From Trichomonas vaginalis G3 (Eukaryota; Parabasalia; Trichomonadida; Trichomonadidae), in assembly GCF_026262505.1 (NCBI RefSeq), contig NC_067207.1, forward strand, positions 5,216,252-5,280,251: a stretch of 64,000 nucleotides of DNA, written 5' to 3'. The translations under genes and the position numbers were made by a program. Each line of letters opens with the position of its first letter. The stretch's first letter is position 1. Below the pieces are notes generated by a model that saw only the letters and a program-made list of their open reading frames with translations, ran no database searches and was not told the origin of the DNA. Of this stretch, positions 32,717 through 44,089 are shown one piece after another.

Positions 32717-33120
32717 CTATCATTCTACGAGACCTCGAAAAGAACCTCACATCGACTCTCTCTTTCCGGCATCTTTACCGCATAGAAAGCTGCTCGTTCG
32801 CAACTTTGTGTGCAATCTAAGAGATGATTGCGGTAAAGATGCCGGGAAGATTGACGCTGCAGCCCCAGGCCGCACTCAGATTTCATCCCGCTACACAATT
32901 GTTCATCCAACAACTGTCATAGAGGTTGAAATTTTCGACCAGAAGTGAAACATATCATTTTTAAGACTGCGGCGCGCAAGCAAGTTTGAACCTTTCAAGG
33001 GTGATCAGTCCTTTACTCATTTCAAGACCTCTTGTTGCCTGATAAAACGATACTTCCTTCCTTGTGAGCCATTGAAAACCGCCAAACCGTCACAACTTGC
33101 TTCCTAAATTTTATTTGCGG
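32717..33120. other. GC-richer non-coding island beside fold-back element A
   Basis: This block is clearly richer in G and C than its surroundings. It contains a 17-bp inverted repeat (CCGGCATCTTTACCGCA at about 32766 and its complement at about 32828) that can form a stem around a loop of about 45 nt. Frames crossing it show no coding character. It may be an unrecognised small RNA or part of a mobile element. Confidence 0.35.
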
Positions 33121-34500
33121 AGTAATTATCATGCATATTTTATCGGATAATAATATCAAAGCTAAATTTCATATTATTTTTTAAAGATATGCATTTTCTG
33201 TCTAAATTTATTTTTTCTGTTTCCAATTCACGGAATAATATTCTTACAAGCATATACATAGCTAATATATATCATTTTAATAATAATAAAACCAAAATGA
33301 TGTATTCTTCATATAGTTATTTAAAATTCGTTAACTAGAATTGTATTCAGAACGAGGCAAAGTTAGGAGATACATAAAAACCAATAACTTGATAAGTGAT
33401 ACCTTTTTTCCTGATATATCTATATGTGTTAATGTCAAACACGATTTGGAAAAATTAATTCTTTAAATCGGCTTAAGAATAAGACCAACATCAAAAGCAT
33501 GGCTAATAAATTAATAAATCAATGTTTAATTACCGATTCATGCATTTTTTTCAAAATTTCAAATTTCAAATTTTTGTTTCTCCAAAATATTAATTGTTTC
33601 CACTAGATTAACAAATAAATAATAAATTGGATTAATGTAATGCCCAATCATTCATTTTAAATTTTAGATTTAAAACAATATTTTTCTCCATATTATTATA
33701 ACATGAATCGCTATGATATAAGAAATATATTTTCAATATTGAAATTGAAAAATTCTAAAATTTTTGAAATTCAATTTGAGTGTGATGATCGATAACATAT
33801 ATTTTTTAATTAAAATATTGTGTCGCTATCATATAAATATACTATTTCTAAATTAAAAATAGGGAAAAAAGTACTATTTAATGATGAAATTGCTAATAAT
33901 ATCAATATATATATATTCATGCTGATATATTTTGGGAACAGATTGAAAATCACATAAATAGGATTGTGTTAGTTTGTCATGGATATAAAACAAATTTTCG
34001 AGCTAATTGAGCGAATTTAAATCACAAACACTTATATTTTCTATTACAAGGTATATTTGTAATATACAACCAGTAAATAGCTTTCTCTAACTTTTACCAG
34101 CTTAGATGATAGCAAATTAGATACGAATTTCATGACCCCTCACCAAATTCCACTAAAACATATACAAATAAAAGTACTAAGTGGGTATCATCTAACCCTA
34201 GAATTATAGCTCCTAGGACTCATCCTAGATGGTAGTTCTGGAAAAACACCTGGTTTTTGGAGTTGCAAAAGTTAAAAATTGAGGGTAATAAATAAAACAT
34301 TTTGTTGTAGATCGAATAAATCGATTAAAAGCTATCCGATTGTTTTTTCTAAGAATTAGACACATCGTTATCTTATTACTGTTAAATCTTGATGGATAAA
34401 ATAATAATTGATCAATAACTTGGCAATGAATTGCAAATATTAAAATGCAAACACAAATAATCATATAACAATTAAAAAACTTTCCATAACTTAAAATTTT
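33121..34500. other. Long AT-rich region with no recognised gene
   Basis: No gene, RNA gene or clear repeat was recognised. A stretch near 34090-34260 is less AT-rich but has no open frame of note. Confidence 0.5.
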
Positions 34501-36174
34501 TTATTTCCTAAGCCAAACTATTACTATAACAATAGCTAAGACAACTGCTACTACTGTTATTGCTGCAAATACTGCAATTAGTATTTTCTGCTGCTTTGAA
34601 GTAACTGTCTTCGTTCCATTTCCTTCTTTTGCTTTATCAAGTGTTGATTCATCGAAAATGTTAAGAGTAAATCATTTTTCTGCCTTTTCTGTTGTTGATG
34701 TTACTTTGACTTTGAGTGTAACAACCTTTTCAGTTTCATCACTTGGGATAGAGAATTGCAAAGGAACTCTAACCATGCCATCTTTGTTATCTTTCTCAAG
34801 AGAAAGCTTAAGAGTGTCTTTGTAGTAGACGAAAATAACAAACTTTGACTCAAAATCAGTATCTGGATCATTTACAACGGCAGTGAAGTTGAGCTTATCT
34901 CCTTTCTTGTATGTTTCTTCGAACTTTGGCTCGACATCAATACTAAGAACTGTGTTGTCTCTAATAATGATTGTTTGCTTCCTTTCTGTGGTTAATTTGC
35001 CATCATTAGCTGTAAACCTGATATCGTATTCGCCTACTGGTGTATCCTTAGGGATAGTGAACTTGAATGTCTTGATTTCATCAGTGTTAGTTACATTTGC
35101 GGAGTAAATAACTTTGCCATTGAAATAGATTGCGGTGGCAATTGTTTTATCACGTGCATCTGGATCTGAAACGTATCCTTGTATTGTAATCTCTGTTTCT
35201 GGTATGTCATACTTGTATTCAGGCCAGAAAATTGTAACTTTAGGTTTGGCATTTGGTGGTGAAATAGTAATATCAATATGCTGCTCAAGAGTGTTAGTAC
35301 CCTGACGTGTATAAACAATAAGCGCATAAGCACCTATTGCAAACGGACCAATTTCAATATCAAATGAATCTGCCATCTTATCAAAGTATGTTGTGAAATC
35401 CTTCAATACACCATTGCTAACTGACATTCCTGACACCTTATTCACAAGGTTGTAGTTGGCAGAAATATAGGTATTCAAATAATAATAGCTGAATGAGCCT
35501 TTAATATGGATTTTCTCGGTTGGTTCATAATCATCCTTTATGAAGTCCTTTTCAAGGTTCAAAAGTGGTGGCTCATAATCATTCTTATGAATCATGAATG
35601 AAATTGTAACAGATTGGCCAGGCTCGAGATAGTTATTGGTCCAAGATTCGGATATCCAGTAAAGTGGAAATGCATCTCTTGAACTTGAATGTGTAAAGAA
35701 TCTCACATTTTCATCACCACCAATACCTCTCAATTTACCATTTGTAACTGATGGGTGATTTTGCTGAACCCAAACATAAGAGTCGAAATCACCAAGATAA
35801 AAGTAAGCGCCAAAATTGGGTACCTGAGAGTAAAATGAAATATCTGGCGCGCCTGCAAAAACGAGAACAGTGCATAAGTCATATCTTTTTCCTTCTTTTC
35901 CAATATTTGTTAAAGTTTGCCTAACAATTGTATATTGCTTGTTTTCATCGTTTATTGTTGTTATCTTATAATCAAGTTCATCTTTAAGATCAGATATATC
36001 TTTGACTTTGTCCTGGCTGGCGGCATCGATATCCACGTGTGCAATTTTTGTATAAACCTGCTTGATCATAGATTTATTTCCAGAATCAACTTGATCATAG
36101 ATGTTAAATGTGTATGGACCGGTTTTATAAGCTTCGATTGCTGACGAAAAGCGAGTTAAAAACAAGGAAAGCAT
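34501..36174 (-). CDS. Ig-like-domain type I surface protein, paralogue 1 (in-frame TGA)
   Basis: The reading frame of about 557 codons is continuous except for TGA at 34672-34674 (codon 501, after TEKAEK). Beyond it the same frame encodes FTLNIFDEST and, after a linker, the family's single membrane span and final WLRK tail to TAA at 34501. As read, a 500-residue product would lack the membrane anchor. The start is MLSLFLTRFSSAIEAYKTG, a short signal peptide. The middle has Ig/cadherin-like beta modules, each introduced by PNAKPKV...YDIPETEI or NTVLSIDVEPKF...YKKGDKLNF. The neighbours at 37103 and 39711 are paralogues in the same orientation. The function is unknown, presumably surface exposure. 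Read-through, recent decay or sequence error cannot be separated here. Confidence 0.7.
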
Positions 36175-37102
36175 TTCAAATAAACTATAAGCTGAGAAAA
36201 GTATTCAAATTTATCTGTTTGTAACAAAATATTGACAGAAAGATTGAAGAATAATAGTCAATTAATTTTGAATGAATCGTAGTCTTTAAAATGGGCGGGA
36301 GTGAAAGATAAATAAATGTAAAATTCATTTCACAAAATAATTAAGAAAATTAGTATGCAATATCTAAATACGACATAATTAGTGTGATTTAATTTGGCCG
36401 TAACTCAAATTTATTTTGAATGCCTATTCAAACTATCGGAAATCATAAAAATTTTTGAATTAGTAAATAATGATAGCCTACTTACATGGTTAAAATATTT
36501 CAAATTTCTCAATTTATCGCGCTTTCTTTCTTGAAAATGACAAAACTGAATTAGTTTATAATTTGTATTATTATTACAAGAGTGTATTTAGTCAAAATGT
36601 GTTATTTCTCTTATCGAACTTTTGATATTGAACAAGATCAATTAAAATGACATTTTCATTTTCATCACCAAAGTCACCAAATGCATTGCTCTTTGATACA
36701 ATCGTGCTATGCAATATCTAATTTGATTTAATACGAATAATTACCGTAAAATAAGGCAACTTCTGATCGAGTCATGCCAAAATATATTGGATAAGAATAA
36801 AATAACTATAAATATGCTTAAAAAACAATAAGCCAGTACTTTCTACTAGTATGTTTCTCTATTCATTAAATCAAAGTAAATTTCATATTCCAGTCCTATT
36901 TTCTCATGCAAGTACTACGAATGACTTTTCCTTGTTATCACACAATAATTTTCTTAGAATTATGATCTTTAACATGATAATGGAAATTCATTATCAGAAT
37001 ACTTGAGATAAACGTTGCGAATTTTTCCTTATTTTGCATTTCTATTTAAAGTCGATTAAAAAAGAACTTACAAATTGAAAATAAAACGCAATTTAAAAAA
37101 AA
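36175..37102. other. Intergenic region between surface-protein paralogues
   Basis: No gene was recognised. A minus-strand stretch at about 36595-36715 reads open for about 40 codons but matches nothing recognised and is not claimed. Confidence 0.45.
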
Positions 37103-38791
37103 TTACTTTCTAAGCCAAAGAATTATTACTAACACTGCAACACATACTGTGACAACAGCCATTACTGCGAGAACAATGATCAATACCTTCTTTTGTTTTT
37201 GCTGCTTTCTTTGTACAGAAGCTGCAGTTGCTTTAGCTTTATCTTCGGATTGTTGAATCTTCAAAGTTACACCAGTCTCTGATTCTTCATTTGTGCCTTT
37301 TACCTTTACAGAGATATGTGCTGATGTTTCTTTCTCATCACTTGGAATTGAAACAGTCATTGGAACTCTAATGATACCATCAGAGTTTGATCTTGAAATT
37401 GAAGTTTTTTGATGCTTATTGTAATAGAGAGAAATTGTAAACTTGGAATCAAAGTTAGTATCTGGATCAACAACTACGGCTGTGAAATTAACAACATCGC
37501 TTTATTGAATGTCAAATTGAAGTTTCCTTCAAGATCAATTGACAAAACACTGTTGTCTTTGACAACAATATCAAATGATTTTTCTGCAGGTAAAACTCCA
37601 CCTGTTGCTACGATTTTAATCTTATAATCGCCTGGAGCTGTTCCTTCTGGAATCTTGAAACTGAGGGTTCTTGAATCATTGACTGTTTCCAAATTTCTGA
37701 GAAAGCACCTTTTGGTTATTGAAATAAACTTCTGTTGTGATTTCAGTAACAGAAGTATCTTTGCTATAAATATATGCTGCGAGGTTGACATCTGATTTAG
37801 GAATGTAATACTGGTAATCTAAAGGAAGTGGGATGATTTTTGGTTTATCATTAGGACCATAAATTAAAACCGATTTTTCCCAAACTAATTCTGATTCAGT
37901 ACGTTCGTTTCTTGTAACAACTCTTAGTTTAAAGTTTCCTTTCTGTGAAACTTTGATATTTTGATCAAACTGAACAGTTGTTGTATCTTCTGTGACTCTT
38001 GTGCTTCCAAGAGTATCAGTAAGAATGACATTATCACTTGATGGATCATATACTTCATATCTAGCTGAGATTGGTTCATCAACAACATAACTTGAGAAAG
38101 ATCCTTTAATTGGGATTGTTTCTTCTGTATCATATTCATCTCCAATTAATTCTGATTGAAGTTTCAGGATTGGTGGATTGTATTCATCATAATAGATGAG
38201 GAAAGAGAATGTTGATGATTTACCTGGTTCAAGCCAGTTGTTTGTCCATGAGGTTGCAAGCCATTTCAAGTCTTCGCCATCAGGATTGATCTCAGAATTA
38301 CGATTTGTGAAGAATTTTGGATTGTCACCATTTCCAATACTGTATTCGTTCTTGTTTGTGACATTTGGATGGTTTTCGTAAACCCAGGTGAATTCAACAG
38401 CTGGTGTGTAGATGTATGCACCAAAATTATTGATTGGCTGAGCACTCATATCCTGATCTTCTGGATAGTAGTTCTTGAATTTAATTGCTGTGCAAAGATC
38501 AAGTCTTCTTTTAGTTGTTGCTGTATTCTTTATTGTTTGTCTGATCACTGTGAAATTGCCATCAGGATCATTATACGTATCTATAGAGTATTCAATATTG
38601 GGAACATCTGAAATATTAACAACTTTATCTTGGTTCTTTCTTTGAATATCTTCATATGCTACTTTTGTATAGATTTGGTCAACAATTGTGAAATTGTGGC
38701 CATACTCAGTGTGATAAATGTTATATGTGAACTTGCCTGTTTGATAAGCTTCAATGGATCTTGCATCCTGCAATAAAAAAGTCCAAATCAT
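37103..38791 (-). pseudogene. Ig-like-domain type I surface protein, paralogue 2 (frameshifted)
   Basis: It starts MIWTFLLQDARSIEAYQTGKF at 38791 and follows the paralogue at 39711 for 371 codons, until the frame is lost near 37685. The family sequence resumes in a second frame (TLSFKIPEGTAPGDYKIKI...NSVLSIDLEGNF). It shifts again near 37500, and the third frame (DVVNFTAVVVDPDTNFDSKF) runs through the last Ig-like module, the membrane span and the WLRK end to TAA at 37103. Two frameshifts therefore separate three pieces that are otherwise well conserved. They are few enough to be either recent decay or assembly errors. There is a TCACTT Inr just before the start. Confidence 0.75.
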
Positions 38792-38795
38792 TACA

Positions 38796-38801
38796 AAGTG
38801 A
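38796..38801 (-). promoter_or_regulatory. Initiator (Inr) TCACTT of surface-protein paralogue 2
   Basis: The minus-strand TCACTT, with its A at 38799, would leave a leader of about 8 nt before the ATG at 38791. Confidence 0.5.
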
Positions 38802-39710
38802 AATGATTTTGATAAAGCCGATTCAATTGAATTCTAAAATTACAAATTTAATATAAGAGCTATTAATCATTGAAATTGAAGATTTTTTCCCACTGACCTA
38901 TTTTGCATTCAAATTTTTGAAAGTTAACGAGGCCTTTCATTAATATATTTAATCGTTGTCAGATGTTAGAGTAGCATGCAGTGTTGATGGACTATCTAAT
39001 TCTTGGACTTTGTTTTTGAGAGCCTCTCAAAATCGACAATACAATTGTCAAAAAAATTGAAAAATTCAATCAATTTTAAAATCATTTTATGAAAAAATAT
39101 TCGCGCTATTTGACATTAATTTGAAATGAATATATTAGCCGCAGTAAAATTGTATACTGTAGATCTTATAATTTTTAGAAAATATTCTTTTATTCATGAA
39201 ATTAAAGAAGATTTTTATGAAACTATATAAAATATACTCTCATTATACCAGAACTTCTATTTGCATGATTTTAGTCTTTGTTACTTGTTTGTTATGATTT
39301 TCTGTTAAAAAATACAAATTGAATTTCAAAACTTAAAATAGTAAAGCTAGAGATGGAATTTTTGACATACTTTTTATGTCAACAATTTTGCATGGATTAA
39401 TAAGTTAAAAAATGTATATTTGATAGAATGACATTATCTTTCCTGAAATTCACTGGGATTCTCATGAATCAATGAGATACATATAGCATGAGTATATTAA
39501 TAATATGTAAATATCTTTAAATTGGTGTTAATTGTTCAAATTTACAGGCCAATCTTAAAATTCATTATGATTTAATATTATGGATTAATGTAGTTACCAA
39601 ATATTAAATCCAGAATGTTCCTTTAAGATTGATATAAAATTGTAAAGTTTTGTAAAGATAAACTTTTTATTTCCCGATAAATGAAATTTGGATTCAGACC
39701 CATTAATTTC
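38802..39710. other. Intergenic region between surface-protein paralogues
   Basis: This is AT-rich DNA with no recognised gene, RNA or repeat. Confidence 0.5.
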
Positions 39711-41402
39711 TTATTTTCTGAGCCATAAGACAACGATAACAATGGCAACAATGACTGCAAGAACAACAAATACGCTAAGTACTGCGACTAATGCAGTCTT
39801 CTTTTTAGCTTCCTTCTTGGCGATTTGTGATGATGCAAGCTCGCCAGTTTGAGCTTCTTGGAAGATTGAGAATGGATGTGTTTTGTTAACAGACTCGTAT
39901 TGTCCTTCAACTTTTACTGTGATCGTTCCCTTAGTAGATGTTTCTGTTTCTGGGATTGTAAGTGATAAAGGAATTCTCATTTCGCCTTGTAAGTTCTCTA
40001 CGTGCTTAGACTGCTTGAATGTTTCACCATATAAAAGAGAAACCTTAAAGCTTGTGTCAGTGTTTGTATCTGGATCAACAATATAAGCATTGAATGAAAT
40101 TTTATCTCCTTTGTGATATGATTCTTTGAGCTTTGGTTCGAAATCAACTGATAATACTGTGTTATCCTTGACAGTAATTTTAAGGGTCGTTATTGTAACC
40201 TTCTTTCCATCACTTGCTGTAAAATTGAGTTCATGAATTCCTGGCTTTGCATCCTTTGGGATCTTGAATGAAATTGTCTTATTATCTGCTGTGTTTGGAA
40301 ATGCTTTAGTAAAAACTTCTTTTCCATCAAAGTAAACTCTTGTGTCAATTGTCTTATCAGCAGAATTAGCATCTGTAATTGAAGCTGTGAATACTGCATC
40401 AGTATTTGGAATAAAGTATGTTTTATCTTGATCAAAGATTATAATTCTTGGTTTTGCATTTGGATAATCAACTGTAATTTCAATTGGATATTCTAAAGTG
40501 TAATTATATTTATCATTTGATGATATTATTACAAGAGTATATGATCCTGGTGTTGTGATTGGATCGATCTTCTTAGAAAATTCGAATTTTGTGCGTCCCT
40601 CAGTTACAGAATCTTGTTGAAGTATTTTTTCCATAACAACCTTACCTGTTGAATCAAAAAGTCTGTAGCGAATGGAAATATCTGAATAAATTATGTTTGT
40701 GTAGTAAGCACCTTGGATTTGGATTGATTGATTTGTGAAGTATTCATGCCGAATAACAGATTTGTCAAGCTCTAAAAATGGTGGTTGATAATCATCATCA
40801 TGTATCATGAATGAAAATGTTTTGGATTCTCCTGGTTGGAACCAGTTGTTTGTCCAGGATTCTGCAAACCAAAGTGTATTGTATTCTTTATCCTCTTTCA
40901 AAAAACGAGAATTATCTGTGAAGAATCTCATTGTCTTTTTACCCCAGCTTAATTCATTATAGTTTGTAACAAGAGGATGGTTCTGGAAAACCCATGTTTT
41001 AGTATGTGTAAGACGTAAATTAAGATAAATACCAAAGTTTGAAATATAATATGTTTCAACTTCTTTATCATCTTCATCGAACATGATAGCTGTGGACAAA
41101 TCAATTCTTTGTTCTTTAGAAGCAATATTTTTAATTGTTTGTTTGATAACGGTATATTGATCACCATTGTTTACAACTTCTACTGAGTGTTCAAGAATGT
41201 CCTTCATATCATCTATTGTTTTAATAAATTTTGAAGCATTTTTACTACCAAGATCAACTTGGGCGAATCTAATTTCAAGTTGTTTGATGATGCTGATTTC
41301 TTTGTTCTTCTGATCAGAATAATCAAGGATATCAAATGTGTGCTGATCTTTCTTTTGTCCTCTAATAGATACTGCTAGTTGGGCGAATAATAAAGAAAGC
41401 AT
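39711..41402 (-). CDS. Ig-like-domain type I surface protein, paralogue 3 (intact)
   Basis: This is the only unbroken member of the three-gene tandem, with 563 residues. It has a short signal peptide (MLSLLFAQLAVSIRG) and a large N-terminal domain with conserved WVFQNHPLVTN, ESWTNNWFQPGES and FMIHDDDYQPPFLELDKS motifs. Two or three Ig/cadherin-like modules follow (PNAKPRIIIF...NTVLSVDFEPKL...DPDTNTDTSF). The end is a linker, one membrane span (about 538-558, ALVAVLSVFVVLAVIVAIVI) and a tiny WLRK cytoplasmic tail. There are many N-glycosylation sites. The family is not one I can name. By layout it is a surface or secretory-pathway protein with an adhesive-type ectodomain. The shared C-terminal VxWLRK in all three members suggests a sorting or anchoring role. 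It has an Inr TCACTT 11 nt upstream. Confidence 0.8.
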   Translation of the reverse strand: MLSLLFAQLAVSIRGQKKDQHTFDILDYSDQKNKEISIIKQLEIRFAQVDLGSKNASKFIKTIDDMKDILEHSVEVVNNGDQYTVIKQTIKNIASKEQRIDLSTAIMFDEDDKEVETYYISNFGIYLNLRLTHTKTWVFQNHPLVTNYNELSWGKKTMRFFTDNSRFLKEDKEYNTLWFAESWTNNWFQPGESKTFSFMIHDDDYQPPFLELDKSVIRHEYFTNQSIQIQGAYYTNIIYSDISIRYRLFDSTGKVVMEKILQQDSVTEGRTKFEFSKKIDPITTPGSYTLVIISSNDKYNYTLEYPIEITVDYPNAKPRIIIFDQDKTYFIPNTDAVFTASITDANSADKTIDTRVYFDGKEVFTKAFPNTADNKTISFKIPKDAKPGIHELNFTASDGKKVTITTLKITVKDNTVLSVDFEPKLKESYHKGDKISFNAYIVDPDTNTDTSFKVSLLYGETFKQSKHVENLQGEMRIPLSLTIPETETSTKGTITVKVEGQYESVNKTHPFSIFQEAQTGELASSQIAKKEAKKKTALVAVLSVFVVLAVIVAIVIVVLWLRK

Positions 41403-41410
41403 TATTTTAA

Positions 41411-41416
41411 AAGTGA
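41411..41416 (-). promoter_or_regulatory. Initiator (Inr) TCACTT of surface-protein paralogue 3
   Basis: The minus-strand TCACTT with its A at 41414 lies about 11 nt before the ATG at 41402. Confidence 0.55.
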
Positions 41417-42501
41417 ATTAATAAGAATTTTATATTTGAATTGTTCAATATTCACAGTTTGAACTAAACCGAAACATATTGAAAATTGTAATTGATAAAA
41501 ATGCAATTGCAAGGTTAAACATGTGAAATTAAGTGATTTGGATAAAATTTTTATGAATTTTATAAATCAAAAGAATTTGAGTATTACTAAGGAATATAAA
41601 AATGAAGGCAGAAATTGATTGATGGCGGATTGGATAATGAGGATTAGAATTTGTTTGATTACATTGAATAATTGAATCGATATTTATCCATTTCCAAAAT
41701 AAAGAAAAATGAATGTAGTTTGGATTAAGTAAAATAATAAAATAAAAAAACATTGTAATTGAAAAATGAGTCCTATTTGTTAATAATCGTTTTCGGGTCA
41801 AATATCCATTTATGGAGAAGAATACTCTGATATCCTGCTATGATAATTTTTTTCTGAAAAATTTTGAAAGCACTATTGAATTTTTAATTAACAATGTCAA
41901 ATTTTAGTTCAGATATTTATGGAGAATAAATTCTAGAGATAGTATGATTTCAAATGGAGTTAAAAGAAGATTTTCAATGTAAATTTAAAAAATTGCAGAA
42001 GATTTTTAATGTAAGGTTTTAATTTATTTCATTGCTATTTATTTGTACATTAGATTTTCTGTCATGTGGATATAAAAAAATGAATTGAGGTCTGATTGAT
42101 GGGGTATTTGAACTTTTCAAATGATTGATAAGAACACAAAAGTTTAAAATAATATCTTAAATAATGTGTGAATAAATAATATTTAAAATAGCATAAAATT
42201 GACGGTAAATATTTAGGATATATGTATATTTAATTATACTATGAATATGTAACAAGGAAATGATGTATTGCAAGAATATTATTAAAAAATGTGTGATGAA
42301 GTGATAAAATGAAATGAATAATTCGTAATGCTTGGGGTTTGAAAGAATAACCATAGAAATGAAATGTCTAATCCAATATTGATACTATTTGTTAGGCTGA
42401 TTTCTTAAATTAACGAAATGATCATTATCGCAATTGAACTTTTAATAATGTTAAACAAATTTTTATTCACAAAGAAAAAGTATTAAGATCACTTGTGGAA
42501 A
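41417..42501. other. AT-rich intergenic region with no recognised gene
   Basis: Open frames up to 90 codons (about 41529-41801) are low-complexity and Ile/Phe-rich, and are not claimed. Nothing else was recognised before the tRNA gene. Confidence 0.5.
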
Positions 42502-42575
42502 TCCTCCCTAACTCAGTTGGTTAGAGTGTCAGACTGTTAATCTGGAAGTCGTGTGTTCGATCCACACGGGAGGAG
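42502..42575 (+). tRNA. trnN: tRNA-Asn (anticodon GTT)
   Basis: The 74-nt cloverleaf has acceptor arm TCCTCCC paired with GGGAGGA and discriminator G. The D-arm reads ACTCAGTTGGTTAGAGT, anticodon stem TCAGA/TCTGG has loop CTGTTAA (GTT at 42536-42538), and T-arm GTGTG-TTCGATC-CACAC is perfect. The internal A and B boxes are intact and there is no intron. CCA is not encoded. A T-run follows directly. Confidence 0.97.
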
Positions 42576-42576
42576 C

Positions 42577-42582
42577 TTTTTT
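42577..42582 (+). terminator. RNA polymerase III terminator of tRNA-Asn
   Basis: A run of six T residues two bases after the tRNA end is a standard Pol III stop signal. Confidence 0.8.
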
Positions 42583-42859
42583 CTTTTTCCATATCAAAAA
42601 GAATTTTTACAGCTTCTGAAAATTTTCCTTACTTTTCTGCGATGACAAGTGGAGTCCCTATTTCCATGCGTTCAAAAATTTACTAACTTCATTAAAATTT
42701 ATCATTTTGATGCTTTGACAAGAAATTTAACGATTTCTAAGATTTTCCGTTAAGATGATGCTAAGGAAAGTGGAGCCCCTTTGTCCATGGATGCAGAACG
42801 TTACTACTTCTGATAATCTTGCCTAATCGGCAGTTGTATTAGTGGATTATTAATTAATA
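42583..42859. other. Intergenic region with a faint duplication
   Basis: Two loosely similar blocks (around AGTGGAGTCCC at 42649 and AGTGGAGCCCC at 42769, about 120 bp apart) suggest an old duplication. No gene was recognised. Confidence 0.3.
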
Positions 42860-43650
42860 CAGAATCTAGTATTTGTATTTTCGTTTCAAATCATTCAGAT
42901 CTAAACATCTGTTTGTAAGATCATACGTTGTAATTTCTCTGATGAGTGATTTAAACAGATTATCGTATTTAGATTTTCTTTTTGATCTTGTTGGATATTT
43001 TATTAATGCCGTCTTTGAATCGTTTAACTAGAAACAATGTATCGAATGCATGCTTAATTTGTAAACTGAAAAAACGATTCAATGTAGAACATGTGATACG
43101 CTATTCTTGGACATTCTTTGAAAACGGTAAATAGCTCCAGGAGTTCTATAGTTTCTCAAATTATGTTCAGCTTCATCAAAATTTGAGAAAATCTTGACTT
43201 CAGAAAACTCTTGGTATAATTTGTGCTTGTACTAGTCGATAACATGCGAGAGGTATTGATTATAACAATCTAAAGGAGGTCAGAAATGTGTGGAAAATGG
43301 GTTTGGAATATCAGTTTTAAAAAATGTTTATCGGTAAACTCATGAAAATTTTGGATCAAAAGATTTTGTTTGATGCCATATGAATTTGGAATTCCGAGGA
43401 TATAAATTAAGAATGATATTGTTTCCTAAGATTTCAGTGTAAAATGATAATAAATCGGTGTAACACATTGAAGTGATGCATTGTTGAAGCTTTAAGTTGT
43501 CACTTGAATAAAGTTCAGGCAAAATTGTTTTCTGCCTTTTGGAAATCTATCCTTGATCCGTATCATCTTATCAAGAAAGCCTCTGTGAACAAAAATTTTG
43601 GCAATAGGATGGAACCAATTAATGATTCGTATGTAGAAGATGAATTTTTT
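42860..43650 (-). pseudogene. Decayed coding remnant of unknown family
   Basis: The minus strand holds several protein-like stretches broken by stops and frame changes. From 5' to 3' these include IFVHRGFLDKMIRIKDRFPK, then PELYSSDNLKLQQCI...GNNIILNLYPRNSKFIW. YQEFSEVKIFSNFDEAEHNL...GAIYRFQRMSKN (about 43100-43230) follows, then a basic stretch ending LTNRCLDLNDLKRKYKY near 42863. Amino-acid composition looks coding, but I do not recognise the family. It may be one old gene or two. Confidence 0.4.
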
Positions 43651-44089
43651 GAATGATAATAAACGTAAATTTTTTCGTATTTCAAAATGAGCTATTTCGT
43701 TAATAAAAGATTTTACTTATACCTAAATTTTAGATTGAACATTAAAAAAGTCAATTTGAAGTTATAATTTTTACTAAATCATTATTTTTATAATTTTTAA
43801 AGGCAAATAATATTTCTCAATGTAAAATATTATAGATTTTACGATTTAATTTTTCCAAAATTTTTTTAATTTTAGAATTTTCATAGAATTTTCTTGAAAT
43901 TTTTCATTAAATATGATTTTTTGAGAAAAATTTGGAATTTTTTGCTCTATAATCATAATGTCATTCAACAATATATAGTGTTATCTAACGTTTTTCACTT
44001 AATATTTAACATAATTCACTAACTTTTTATATTTCATTCAAAAATTGCTTGTAAAATTCAAAATTCATTAGATAAAACATAACAACAAA
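43651..44089. other. Very AT-rich intergenic region
   Basis: Nothing was recognised; the region is low-complexity A/T. Confidence 0.5.
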
